43,321 bases of DNA, from NCBI RefSeq assembly GCF_002102255.1, contig NZ_LQPH01000112.1, positions 1 through 43,321 on the forward strand, given 5' to 3'. The number at the start of each line of letters is the position of its first letter. The first letter of the stretch is position 1. This stretch comes from Mycobacterium nebraskense (lineage in GTDB: Bacteria; Actinomycetota; Actinomycetes; Mycobacteriales; Mycobacteriaceae). This document shows, in pieces, positions 16,727 to 25,043 of the stretch. The notes under the pieces are model-generated. The model was not told the DNA's origin and searched no databases. It was given only the letters and a program-made list of their open reading frames with translations. The position numbers and the translations under genes were made by a program.

Positions 16727-17871
16727 ATCTGTGGACGACGCCGGAGCGCGAACAGCTGCGAAAGACGGTGCGCTCCTTCACCGAACGCGAGATCCTGCCC
16801 CACGCCGACGAGTGGGAGCGCATCGGCGAGTTGCCGCGCGACTTGCACCGGCGCGCCGGGTCGGCCGGCCTGCTGGGCGCGGGCTTTCCCGAGGCGGTCG
16901 GCGGGGGAGGCGGTGACGGCGCGGATGCGGTGATCATCTGCGAAGAGGTGCACCAGGCCGGCGCTCCGGGAGGGGTCTTCGCGTCGCTGTTCACCTGCGG
17001 CATCGCGGTGCCGCACATGATCGCGTCCGGCGACCAGCGGCTGATCGAAGAGTTCGTGAGGCCGACGTTGGCCGGCGACAAGATTGGCGCGCTCGCCATC
17101 ACCGAGCCGGGCGGCGGCTCGGACGTCGGGCACCTACGAACGTCGGCGGTGCTGGACGGGGACCACTACGTGGTCAACGGCGCCAAGACCTACATCACCT
17201 CGGGGGTCCGCGCCGACTACGTCGTCACGGCGGTGCGCACCGGCGGTCCCGGGGCGGCGGGCGTTTCGTTACTCGTGATCGAGAAGGGCACACCGGGTTT
17301 CGAGGTGAGCCGTAAGCTGGCCAAAATGGGCTGGAGGTCCTCGGACACCGCCGAGCTGTCCTTCGACGACGCGCGGGTGCCGGCGGACAATCTGGTCGGC
17401 GCCGAGAACAGTGGATTCCTGCAGATCGCGCAGGCCTTCGTCTCAGAGCGCATCGGACTTGCCGCGCAGGCCTATGCGAGCGCACAGCGGTGTCTCGACC
17501 TGACGGTGCAGTGGTGTCGCGACCGGGAAACGTTCGGCCGGCCGCTGATCTCGCGGCAGTCGGTACAGAACACGCTGGCCGAGATGGCCCGTCGCATCGA
17601 CGTCGCCCGGGTCTACTCCCGCAATGTGGTGGAGCGTCAGCTGGCCGGCGAGACCAACCTGATCGCCGAGGTGTGTTTCGCCAAGAACACCGCCGTCGAG
17701 GCCGGCGAATGGGTGGCCAACGAAGCCGTCCAGCTGTTCGGCGGCATGGGCTACATGGCTGAATCCGAAGTCGAACGCCAGTACCGCGACATGCGGATCC
17801 TGGGCATCGGCGGCGGAACGACGGAAATCCTGACCTCACTGGCCGCGAAAACCCTTGGATTCCAATCATGA
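16723..17871 (+). CDS. fadE13: Acyl-CoA dehydrogenase FadE13
   Basis: This 382-residue FAD-dependent acyl-CoA dehydrogenase oxidises an acyl-CoA to the 2-enoyl-CoA. The FAD/substrate segments AITEPGGGSDV and TYITSG are present, with the C-terminal FGGMGYMAESEVERQYRD. The position that holds the catalytic Glu in short- and medium-chain enzymes reads GIGGGTTEI, with Gly instead of Glu. A Glu is present in SERIGLAAQ, where isovaleryl-CoA dehydrogenase carries its base. This suggests a branched substrate. The ATG overlaps the previous stop by 4 bp and the stop overlaps accD2 by 4 bp. It is equivalent to Rv0975c. Confidence 0.92.
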   Translation: MNLWTTPEREQLRKTVRSFTEREILPHADEWERIGELPRDLHRRAGSAGLLGAGFPEAVGGGGGDGADAVIICEEVHQAGAPGGVFASLFTCGIAVPHMIASGDQRLIEEFVRPTLAGDKIGALAITEPGGGSDVGHLRTSAVLDGDHYVVNGAKTYITSGVRADYVVTAVRTGGPGAAGVSLLVIEKGTPGFEVSRKLAKMGWRSSDTAELSFDDARVPADNLVGAENSGFLQIAQAFVSERIGLAAQAYASAQRCLDLTVQWCRDRETFGRPLISRQSVQNTLAEMARRIDVARVYSRNVVERQLAGETNLIAEVCFAKNTAVEAGEWVANEAVQLFGGMGYMAESEVERQYRDMRILGIGGGTTEILTSLAAKTLGFQS

Positions 17872-19463
17872 CCGTGCTGCAGTCCACCCTTGACGCGACG
17901 TCCCCCACCTACACCGACGCGGCGTCGACGGCAACCACCAGGCTCGAGGAGATCGACGCCGAACTCGCCAAAGCGCTTGCGGGCGGCGGCCCCAAGTATG
18001 TCGAGCGCCATCACGGCCGCGGCAAGCTGACCGCCCGGGAACGCATCGAGCTGCTCGTCGACCCCGACTCTCCGTTCCTGGAGCTCAGCCCGCTCGCGGC
18101 GTGGGGCAGCGCCTTCACGGTCGGCGCCAGCACAGTCACCGGGATAGGCGTGGTGTCGGGCGTGGAATGCCTGATCGTCGCCAACGACCCGACGGTCAAG
18201 GGCGGCACCAGCAACCCGTGGACGCTGCGGAAGATATTGCGGGCCAACCAGATCGCCTTCGAGAACAGGCTGCCCGTCATTTCGCTGGTGGAATCCGGCG
18301 GGGCGGACCTGCCCACCCAGAAAGAAATCTTCATCCCCGGCGGGCAGATGTTCCGCGACCTGACCCGCCTGTCGGCGGCCGGCATTCCCACCATTGCCCT
18401 GGTTTTCGGTAACTCCACCGCCGGTGGCGCCTACATCCCCGGCATGTCCGACCACGTCGTGATGATCAAAGAACGTTCGAAGGTGTTCCTGGCCGGTCCC
18501 CCGCTGGTGAAGATGGCCACCGGCGAAGAATCCGACGACGAATCACTGGGCGGCGCCGAAATGCACGCCCGGACATCGGGTTTGGCCGACTACTTCGCCG
18601 CCGACGAGCTCGACGCCATCCGCATCGGGCGCCGCATCGTGGCCCGGCTGAACTGGCGCAAAGAGGGCCCCGCGCCCGGGCCGGTCACCGACCCACTGTT
18701 CGACGCCGAGGAGCTCATCGGCATCGTGCCGGCGGACCTGCGCATCCCGTTCGACCCGCGCGAGGTGATCGCCCGCATTGTCGACGGCTCCGAATTCGAC
18801 GAATTCAAGACCATGTACGGCTCCTCGCTGGTCACCGGCTGGGCCCGCCTGCACGGCTACCCCCTGGGCATCCTGGCCAACGCGCGCGGCGTGCTGTTCA
18901 GCGAGGAGTCGCAAAAGGCCACCCAGTTCATTCAGCTGGCCAACCGCTCCAACACGCCACTGTTGTTCCTGCACAACACCACCGGCTACATGGTGGGTAA
19001 GGACTACGAAGAGGGCGGGATGATCAAGCACGGCTCGATGATGATCAACGCCGTCTCCAATTCGACCGTCCCGCACATCTCGCTGTTGATCGGCGCCTCT
19101 TACGGCGCCGGCCACTACGGCATGTGCGGCCGAGCCTACGACCCGAGGTTCCTGTTCGCCTGGCCCAGCGCCAAATCCGCGGTGATGGGCGGTGCCCAGC
19201 TTGCGGGTGTCTTGTCGATCGTCGCCCGGGCCGCCGCCGAGGCCCGCGGCCAGCAGGTCGACGAGGAGGCCGACGCCGCGATGCGGGCGGCCGTCGAGGG
19301 GCAGATCGAAGCCGAGTCGTTGCCGCTGGTGCTGTCCGGGATGCTTTACGACGACGGGGTGATCGACCCGCGCGACACCCGAACCGTGTTGGGAATGTGT
19401 TTGTCCGCCATCGCCAATGGCCCGATCAAGGGGACGTCGAACTTCGGCGTCTTCCGGATGTGA
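17868..19463 (+). CDS. accD2: Acyl-CoA carboxylase beta (carboxyltransferase) subunit
   Basis: The 531-residue carboxyltransferase subunit is of the methylcrotonyl/geranyl-CoA carboxylase type. It transfers carboxyl from biotin to an enoyl-CoA, probably at a terminal methyl or methylene. The N-terminal half has KGGTSNPWTLRK, ESGGADLPTQKE and the oxyanion segment GNSTAGGAYIPGMSD. The C-terminal half has TTGYMVGKDYE and GASYGAGHYGMCGRAY, followed by WPSAKSAVMGG. These are closer to MCC-beta than to propionyl-CoA carboxylases. It pairs with accA2, which starts 5 bp downstream. It corresponds to Rv0974c. Confidence 0.93.
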   Translation: MTVLQSTLDATSPTYTDAASTATTRLEEIDAELAKALAGGGPKYVERHHGRGKLTARERIELLVDPDSPFLELSPLAAWGSAFTVGASTVTGIGVVSGVECLIVANDPTVKGGTSNPWTLRKILRANQIAFENRLPVISLVESGGADLPTQKEIFIPGGQMFRDLTRLSAAGIPTIALVFGNSTAGGAYIPGMSDHVVMIKERSKVFLAGPPLVKMATGEESDDESLGGAEMHARTSGLADYFAADELDAIRIGRRIVARLNWRKEGPAPGPVTDPLFDAEELIGIVPADLRIPFDPREVIARIVDGSEFDEFKTMYGSSLVTGWARLHGYPLGILANARGVLFSEESQKATQFIQLANRSNTPLLFLHNTTGYMVGKDYEEGGMIKHGSMMINAVSNSTVPHISLLIGASYGAGHYGMCGRAYDPRFLFAWPSAKSAVMGGAQLAGVLSIVARAAAEARGQQVDEEADAAMRAAVEGQIEAESLPLVLSGMLYDDGVIDPRDTRTVLGMCLSAIANGPIKGTSNFGVFRM

Positions 19464-19468
19464 GCCCC

Positions 19469-21457
19469 ATGGTCACTCGAGTGTTGGTCGCCAACCGGGG
19501 CGAGATCGCCCGACGAGTCTTCGCCACCTGCCGACGGCTGGGCCTGGGCACCGTGGCCGTCTACACCGACCCGGACGGCGCCGCGCCGCACGTCGCCGAG
19601 GCCGACGCCCGGGTGCGGCTGCCCAAGACCAACGACTATCTCAACGCCGAGGCGATCATCGCGGCCGCCCGCGCGGCGGGTGCCGACGCGGTCCACCCCG
19701 GCTACGGGTTTCTCTCGGAGAACGCCGAATTCGCGGCCGCCGTGCAGGGCGCGGGCCTGACGTGGATCGGGCCGCCGGTGGACGCGGTGCGGGCGATGGG
19801 CTCCAAGATCGAATCCAAGAAGCTGATGGCCGCCGCGGGTGTTCCCGTGCTCGATGAACTCGACCCCGACACGGTCACCCAGGCGCAGCTGCCCGTGCTC
19901 GTCAAGGCGTCCGCCGGCGGCGGCGGCCGCGGGATGCGGGTGGTGCGCGAATTGTCCGCTCTCGCCGACGAAGTGGAGGCGGCCCGGCGCGAGGCGCAGT
20001 CCGCGTTCGGCGACCCGACCGTGTTCTGCGAGCGCTACCTGCCGACCGGGCATCACATCGAGGTGCAGGTCATGGCCGACACCCACGGCACCGTCTGGGC
20101 CGTCGGTGAACGGGAATGCTCCATCCAGCGCCGGCACCAGAAGATCATCGAGGAAGCCCCGTCCCCCTTGGTCGAGCGCACACCGGGCATGCGGGACAAG
20201 CTGTTCGACGCGGCCCGGCTGGCCGCCGGAGCGATCGGCTACACGGGCGCCGGGACGGTCGAGTTCCTCGCCGACGATGACGGCGAGTTCTACTTCCTGG
20301 AGATGAACACCCGGCTGCAGGTCGAGCACCCGGTGACCGAGGAGACCACTGGGGTCGACCTCGTTGAACTACAACTCGCCGTCGCGGACGGCCATCGGCT
20401 CGACACCGAACCCCCCGCCGCTCAAGGGCATTCGATCGAGGCCCGGCTCTACGCGGAGGACCCCGCCCAGGGCTGGCAGCCGCAGGCCGGCCGCGTGCAC
20501 AGGGTCGAAGTGCCGGGCGTCCAGTCGCAGTTCCGCACGCTGGGACACCGGACCGGCATTCGAGTCGATTCGGGCATCGTCGCTGGTTCCACGGTGTCCA
20601 TTCACTACGATCCGATGCTGGCCAAGGTCATCTCGTATGGGCCGATGCGCCGGCATGCGGCGCTGGTGCTCGCCGACGCGCTCGCCCGCACCCGGCTGCA
20701 CGGCGTGCGCACCAACCGTGAGCTACTGGTCAACGTGCTGCGCCACCCCGCGTTCCTCGAGGGCGCCACCGACACCGCGTTTTTCGACACGCACGGGTTG
20801 GAGAACCTGTCGGCCCCCCTGGCCGACACCGCCACCGTCCGGTTGTCCGCGATCGCCGCCGCGCTCGCCGACGCCGCACATAACCGCGCGGCCGCCCCCG
20901 TCCTGGGCTCGTTGCCCAGCGGCTGGCGCAACCTGGCGTCCGGCTACCAGGTGAAGAGCTACCGCGACGCCGATGGTAGCGAGCATCGAGTCGAATACCG
21001 CTTTACCAGAGCGGGATTGCTGCTTACCGGCCCCAACGTTACTGAGCCGGTCCAGCTGGTCTCGGCCGCGCCGGACGAGGTCGTGCTGGCCGACGACTCC
21101 GGGGTGGCGTGCGCCTTTGCGGTCGCGCGATACGGTGACGACGTCTACGTCGACTCGGCGCGCGGGCCCGTCCACCTGGTCGCTCTGCCGCGTTTCCCGG
21201 AGCCGGGTTCGGCCCTCGAACAGGGTTCGCTGGTAGCGCCCATGCCGGGCAACGTGATCCGGATCGGCGCCGCGGTCGGCGAGACCGTCGACGCCGGCCA
21301 GGCGTTGATCTGGCTCGAGGCGATGAAGATGGAGCACACCATCACCGCGCCGACCGAGGGCGTGCTCGTCGAACTCAACGTCCAGACCGGCCAGCAAGTC
21401 GAAGTGGGCACCGTCCTAGCGCGCGTCGAAGCGCCCCAAGCAGAAGGAGATTCTTAA
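19469..21457 (+). CDS. accA2: Acyl-CoA carboxylase alpha subunit (biotin carboxylase and carrier)
   Basis: The 662-residue protein has an ATP-grasp biotin carboxylase domain: RVLVANRGEIARRVF at the N-terminus, KASAGGGGRGMRVV for ATP, EMNTRLQVEHPVTE for catalysis. A linker follows, and then a C-terminal biotin carrier domain with Lys620 in EAMKMEH. It carboxylates its own biotin with ATP and bicarbonate for the accD2 partner. The ATG at 19469 is chosen by homology; the open frame back to 19124 overlaps accD2 and is spurious. The stop is immediately followed by the next ATG, with AAGGAGA spanning the junction. It is equivalent to Rv0973c. Confidence 0.94.
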   Translation: MVTRVLVANRGEIARRVFATCRRLGLGTVAVYTDPDGAAPHVAEADARVRLPKTNDYLNAEAIIAAARAAGADAVHPGYGFLSENAEFAAAVQGAGLTWIGPPVDAVRAMGSKIESKKLMAAAGVPVLDELDPDTVTQAQLPVLVKASAGGGGRGMRVVRELSALADEVEAARREAQSAFGDPTVFCERYLPTGHHIEVQVMADTHGTVWAVGERECSIQRRHQKIIEEAPSPLVERTPGMRDKLFDAARLAAGAIGYTGAGTVEFLADDDGEFYFLEMNTRLQVEHPVTEETTGVDLVELQLAVADGHRLDTEPPAAQGHSIEARLYAEDPAQGWQPQAGRVHRVEVPGVQSQFRTLGHRTGIRVDSGIVAGSTVSIHYDPMLAKVISYGPMRRHAALVLADALARTRLHGVRTNRELLVNVLRHPAFLEGATDTAFFDTHGLENLSAPLADTATVRLSAIAAALADAAHNRAAAPVLGSLPSGWRNLASGYQVKSYRDADGSEHRVEYRFTRAGLLLTGPNVTEPVQLVSAAPDEVVLADDSGVACAFAVARYGDDVYVDSARGPVHLVALPRFPEPGSALEQGSLVAPMPGNVIRIGAAVGETVDAGQALIWLEAMKMEHTITAPTEGVLVELNVQTGQQVEVGTVLARVEAPQAEGDS

Positions 21458-22624
21458 ATGACCGACACCAGCTTTATCGAGAGCGAGGAGCGGCAGGCCC
21501 TGCGCAAGTCCGTGGCCGCGTGGGCCGCCAACTACGGCAGCGAGTACTACCTGCGGAAGGCCCGCGCGCACGAGCACACCGACGAATTGTGGTCGGAGGC
21601 GGGCAAGCTCGGCTTCCTGGGGGTCAACCTGCCCGAGGAGTACGGCGGTGGTGGCGCCGGTATGTACGAACTGTCGCTAGTGATGGAGGAGATGGCGGCG
21701 GCGGGCAGCGCGCTGCTGCTGATGGTGGTGTCGCCGGCGATCAACGGCACCATAATCAGCAAGTTCGGCACCCAAGAACAGAAGAAGCGCTGGATTCCCG
21801 GCATCGCCGACGGAACCCTGACGATGGCCTTCGCCATCACCGAACCGGACGCCGGCTCCAACTCGCACAAGATCACCACAACCGCGCGCCGCGACGGCAG
21901 CGACTGGATCCTCAAGGGCCAGAAGGTCTACATCTCCGGTATCGACCAAGCGCAGGCCGTCCTGGTGGTGGGCCGCACCGAGGAGGCCAAGACCGGAAAA
22001 CTGCGCCCGGCACTGTTTGTGGTGCCCACCGACGCCCCCGGATTCACCTATACGCCAATCGAAATGGAGCTGATCAGCCCCGAACGGCAGTTCCAGGTCT
22101 TCCTCGATGACGTTCGGCTGCCGGCCGATGCGCTCGTCGGTTCCGAGGACGCCGCGATCGCGCAGCTCTTCGCCGGGCTGAACCCCGAGCGAATCATGGG
22201 CGCCGCCAGCTCGGTCGGCATGGGGCGGTTCGCTCTCGAGAAGGCCGCCGACTACGTCAAGACCCGCCAGGTGTGGGGCACGCCGATCGGCGCGCACCAA
22301 GGACTGTCGCATCCCTTGGCGCAGTGCCACATCGAGGTGCAACTGGCCAAGCTGATGATGCAGAAGGCCGCCACGCTCTACGACAGCGGCGACGATGCGG
22401 GCGCGGCGGAGGCTGCCAACATGGCCAAATACGCTGCGGCCGAAGCGGCTACCCGTTCGGTCGACCAGGCCGTGCAGTCGATGGGCGGCAACGGGCTGAC
22501 CAAGGAGTACGGCGTCGCCGCCATGCTCACCTCGGCCAGGCTCGGGCGGATCGCCCCGGTCAGCCGCGAGATGGTGCTCAACTTCGTGGCGCAGACATCA
22601 CTGGGCCTGCCCAGAAGCTACTGA
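21458..22624 (+). CDS. fadE12: Acyl-CoA dehydrogenase FadE12
   Basis: The 388-residue protein is a second acyl-CoA dehydrogenase in the operon. FAD and substrate motifs appear as AITEPDAGSNSHK and QKVYISG, with the flavin helix segment QAVQSMGGNGLTKEYG near the C-terminus. As in FadE13, the usual catalytic Glu near the C-terminus is not present (the region reads RIAPVSREM), while NPERIMGAA offers a Glu at the alternative isovaleryl-type position. Two dehydrogenases in one operon fit a pathway with two oxidation steps, or one for each chain length. AAGGAGA precedes the ATG. It corresponds to Rv0972c. Confidence 0.92.
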   Translation: MTDTSFIESEERQALRKSVAAWAANYGSEYYLRKARAHEHTDELWSEAGKLGFLGVNLPEEYGGGGAGMYELSLVMEEMAAAGSALLLMVVSPAINGTIISKFGTQEQKKRWIPGIADGTLTMAFAITEPDAGSNSHKITTTARRDGSDWILKGQKVYISGIDQAQAVLVVGRTEEAKTGKLRPALFVVPTDAPGFTYTPIEMELISPERQFQVFLDDVRLPADALVGSEDAAIAQLFAGLNPERIMGAASSVGMGRFALEKAADYVKTRQVWGTPIGAHQGLSHPLAQCHIEVQLAKLMMQKAATLYDSGDDAGAAEAANMAKYAAAEAATRSVDQAVQSMGGNGLTKEYGVAAMLTSARLGRIAPVSREMVLNFVAQTSLGLPRSY

Positions 22625-22634
22625 GGCCCTGCTG

Positions 22635-23414
22635 ATGGAGACGCTGGTCGAATACGCCGGTCCGGCCGATACCGGCGGCCCGTTCGCGCGGGTGACGCTG
22701 AACTCGCCCCACAACCGCAACGCGCTCTCAACCGCGCTCGTCGAGCAGCTGCATCAGGGGCTGCGCGACGCCGCGGCGGACCCGGGCGTGCGCGCGGTGG
22801 TGCTGGGGCATACCGGCAACACCTTCTGCGCCGGCGCCGACCTGAGTGAGGCCGGCGGGGGCGACCCGTTCGACCTGGCCGTGGCCCGCGCCCGGGAAAT
22901 GACCACGGTATTACGCGCCATCGTCTCCTCGCCGCTGCCGGTGATCGGCGCCATCGACGGGCATGTCCGCGCCGGCGGGTTCGGACTTGTCGGTGCCTGC
23001 GACATCGCCGTCGCCGGTCCGCGCAGCACGTTCGCCCTGACCGAGGCCCGCATCGGCGTCGCCCCCGCGATCATCTCGCTGACGCTCCTGCCGAAACTGT
23101 CGCCGCGGGCCGCGGCGCGCTACTACCTGACCGGCGAGACGTTTGACGCCGCCGCAGCCGCGGACATCGGACTGATCACGATGGCAGCCGAGGACGTCGA
23201 CGCCGCGGTGGCAGGACTGCTCGCCGACGTGGGCCGCGGTTCGCCCCAGGGGCTTGCGGCCTCCAAGGCGCTGACCACCGCGGCGGTGCTGGAAGGGTTC
23301 GACCGCGACGCCGAACGGCTTGCCGAAGAATCGGCCCGGCTCTTCGTCTCCGACGAAGCCCGCGAAGGCATGCTGGCGTTTCTGCAGAAGCGCGCACCCA
23401 GCTGGGCGAGTTAG
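22635..23414 (+). CDS. echA7: Enoyl-CoA hydratase EchA7
   Basis: The 259-residue protein has the crotonase fold. The oxyanion-hole segments are FCAGADLSEAGG (about 63-74) and GHVRAGGFGLVGACDIA (about 113-129). A catalytic Glu candidate is in TEARIGVAP, but the second Glu of classical hydratases is not seen at its usual place (RAAARYYL). That pattern occurs in hydratases acting on 3-methylglutaconyl-type substrates, so it could hydrate the product of the carboxylase above; this is inference. It starts 10 bp after fadE12 and closes the six-gene operon. It corresponds to Rv0971c. Confidence 0.9.
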   Translation: METLVEYAGPADTGGPFARVTLNSPHNRNALSTALVEQLHQGLRDAAADPGVRAVVLGHTGNTFCAGADLSEAGGGDPFDLAVARAREMTTVLRAIVSSPLPVIGAIDGHVRAGGFGLVGACDIAVAGPRSTFALTEARIGVAPAIISLTLLPKLSPRAAARYYLTGETFDAAAAADIGLITMAAEDVDAAVAGLLADVGRGSPQGLAASKALTTAAVLEGFDRDAERLAEESARLFVSDEAREGMLAFLQKRAPSWAS

Positions 23415-23520
23415 CCAGGTGTCAAACAAGACCCACGGGCCGAACCTGCCGGCACGGCGCGAGGTTGCAGTTTGACCAATCCTCTTGCAGCAATAGCTGG
23501 ACGTCGTAGGCTCGTGGGTG

Positions 23521-24123
23521 ATGAGCAACTCTGCGCAACGCGATGCGAAGGACACGCGCGCTGAATCGGCGCGCGCGGCCGACACCGATCGCATACAGCT
23601 CGCGCAATTGCTGGCCTACGCGGCCGAACAGGGCCGGCTGCAGATGAAGGACTACGAAGACCGGCTGACCAGGGCATACGCGGCGACCACGTACGAGGAA
23701 CTGGACCAGCTCCGGGCCGATCTGCCGGGTTCACCGATCAACCCGCGCCGCGGCGGCAAGCCCAACCCGGCGCCGTCCACCCTCCTGCTGGCCCTGATGA
23801 GCGGCTTCGAGCGGCGGGGCCGGTGGAACGTGCCCAAGAAGCTGACCACGTTCACGTTGTGGGGCAGCGGGGTGGTGGATCTGCGCTACGCCGACTTCAC
23901 CTCGACCGAGGTCGACATCCACGCGATGTCGATCATGGGGGTGCAGAACATTTTGCTGCCGCCCGAAGTCAACGTCGAAATTCACGGCCGCGGCGTCATG
24001 GGCAACTTCGACCGAAGCGTGCTCGGACAGGGCACGCCCGGCGCACCGACGGTGAAGATCCGCGGCTTTTCGCTATGGGGCGGTGTCGGCATCCTTCGCA
24101 AGGCCCGCCGGCCGCGCGGATAG
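23521..24123 (+). CDS. DUF1707 domain protein
   Basis: The 200-residue protein starts with a polar stretch, then a DUF1707 domain (about 25-75) with DRIQLAQLLAYAAEQGRLQ and DYEDRLTRAYAA, a pattern found at the N-terminus of many actinobacterial cell-surface and regulatory proteins. The C-terminal half resembles the beta-helical repeat region of LiaF/DUF2154-like proteins (SIMGVQNILLPP, GVMGNFDRS, FSLWGGVGI). No transmembrane segment is clear. The ATG at 23521 follows an alternative GTG directly before it. It corresponds to Rv0966c; the function is unknown. It ends 3 bp from the convergent reductase gene. Confidence 0.85.
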   Translation: MSNSAQRDAKDTRAESARAADTDRIQLAQLLAYAAEQGRLQMKDYEDRLTRAYAATTYEELDQLRADLPGSPINPRRGGKPNPAPSTLLLALMSGFERRGRWNVPKKLTTFTLWGSGVVDLRYADFTSTEVDIHAMSIMGVQNILLPPEVNVEIHGRGVMGNFDRSVLGQGTPGAPTVKIRGFSLWGGVGILRKARRPRG

Positions 24124-24126
24124 CAG

Positions 24127-24975
24127 TCAGCCGGGCACGTAGTCGAACGTATCGGGATTGGGTCCGTTTCTTCCCGATTCACCCTTGTCCAGCGCTGAGA
24201 TCGCCTCCATGTCGGAGTCATCCAACTCAAAGTCGAAAAGCTCGAAGTTGGCTTTGACCCGTTCGGGGGTGACCGACTTGGGGAAGACGATGTCGCCGCG
24301 CTGAATGTGCCAGCGCAACACCACCTGTGCCGCGGATTTGCCCCGTGCGTCGGCGACGCGGTTGATCACCGGATCGTCGAGTACCTTGCCCTGTGCGATG
24401 GGCGCCCATGCCTCGGTGGCGATGCCGTGGTCGCGTCCGTACGCCCGGACCTGTTCGTTACCGAAGTAAGGATGAACCTCGACCTGGTTGACCGACGGGA
24501 CGGTGTCGGTTTCGTCGGCGAGCCGATCCAGATGTGCGACTTGAAAATTGGAGACGCCGATGCTGCGGGCGCGCCCATCGCGCGCGAACTCTTCGAAGAC
24601 TTTCCAGGTTGAGACGAAGTCGCCGTCGTAGAGCGTGGGCAGCGGCCAGTGGATGAGAAACAGGTCGACGTAGTCGGACTCCAGAGCCTTCAGCGTTCGG
24701 TCGAACGCCCGGCGCGCATCGTCGGGCTTGTGAAAGCCGTTGTTGAGCTTGCTGGTGACGAACACGTCGGCGCGGTCGAGCCCGGCGTCGCGAATGCCTT
24801 GCGCGACTTCCTTTTCGTTGCCGTACATCTCGGCGGTGTCGATGTGCCGGTAGCCGATCTCGAGCGCGGTCTTGACCGCCGCCGCGGTCTCGTCGGGCTT
24901 GATCTGGAACACGCCGAAGCCCAGCTGCGGGATGCTGACACCATCGTTGAGTTCGATCGTTGGAACCTTGCTCAT
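24127..24975 (-). CDS. Aldo-keto reductase
   Basis: The 282-residue NADPH-dependent aldo-keto reductase reduces aldehydes such as methylglyoxal or ketones. The catalytic tetrad is seen in GYRHIDTAEMYGNE (Asp and Tyr), FVTSKLNN (Lys) and LFLIHWP (His). The cofactor phosphate site is in FPKSVTPERVKAN. AAGGAGGAG precedes the ATG at 24975 by four bases; the open frame further upstream runs through the VWA gene and is spurious. It resembles Rv2971-type enzymes. In M. tuberculosis this position is, as I recall, taken by other genes, so this is a lineage difference. Confidence 0.92.
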   Translation of the reverse strand: MSKVPTIELNDGVSIPQLGFGVFQIKPDETAAAVKTALEIGYRHIDTAEMYGNEKEVAQGIRDAGLDRADVFVTSKLNNGFHKPDDARRAFDRTLKALESDYVDLFLIHWPLPTLYDGDFVSTWKVFEEFARDGRARSIGVSNFQVAHLDRLADETDTVPSVNQVEVHPYFGNEQVRAYGRDHGIATEAWAPIAQGKVLDDPVINRVADARGKSAAQVVLRWHIQRGDIVFPKSVTPERVKANFELFDFELDDSDMEAISALDKGESGRNGPNPDTFDYVPG

Positions 24976-25043
24976 GCATCTCCTCCTTCTCGCTCCGTGT
25001 ACCCGGTCGAGTGAGCACCTATCCCATTTGGGTCGACGACGGG

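Noticed and set aside
19346..20329. Long minus-strand open frame (327 residues) opposite accD2/accA2
   Set aside because: The plus strand carries clear biotin carboxylase motifs in this stretch. The minus frame is rich in Gly, Arg, Val and His and has no family signature, a usual effect of high GC at third positions.
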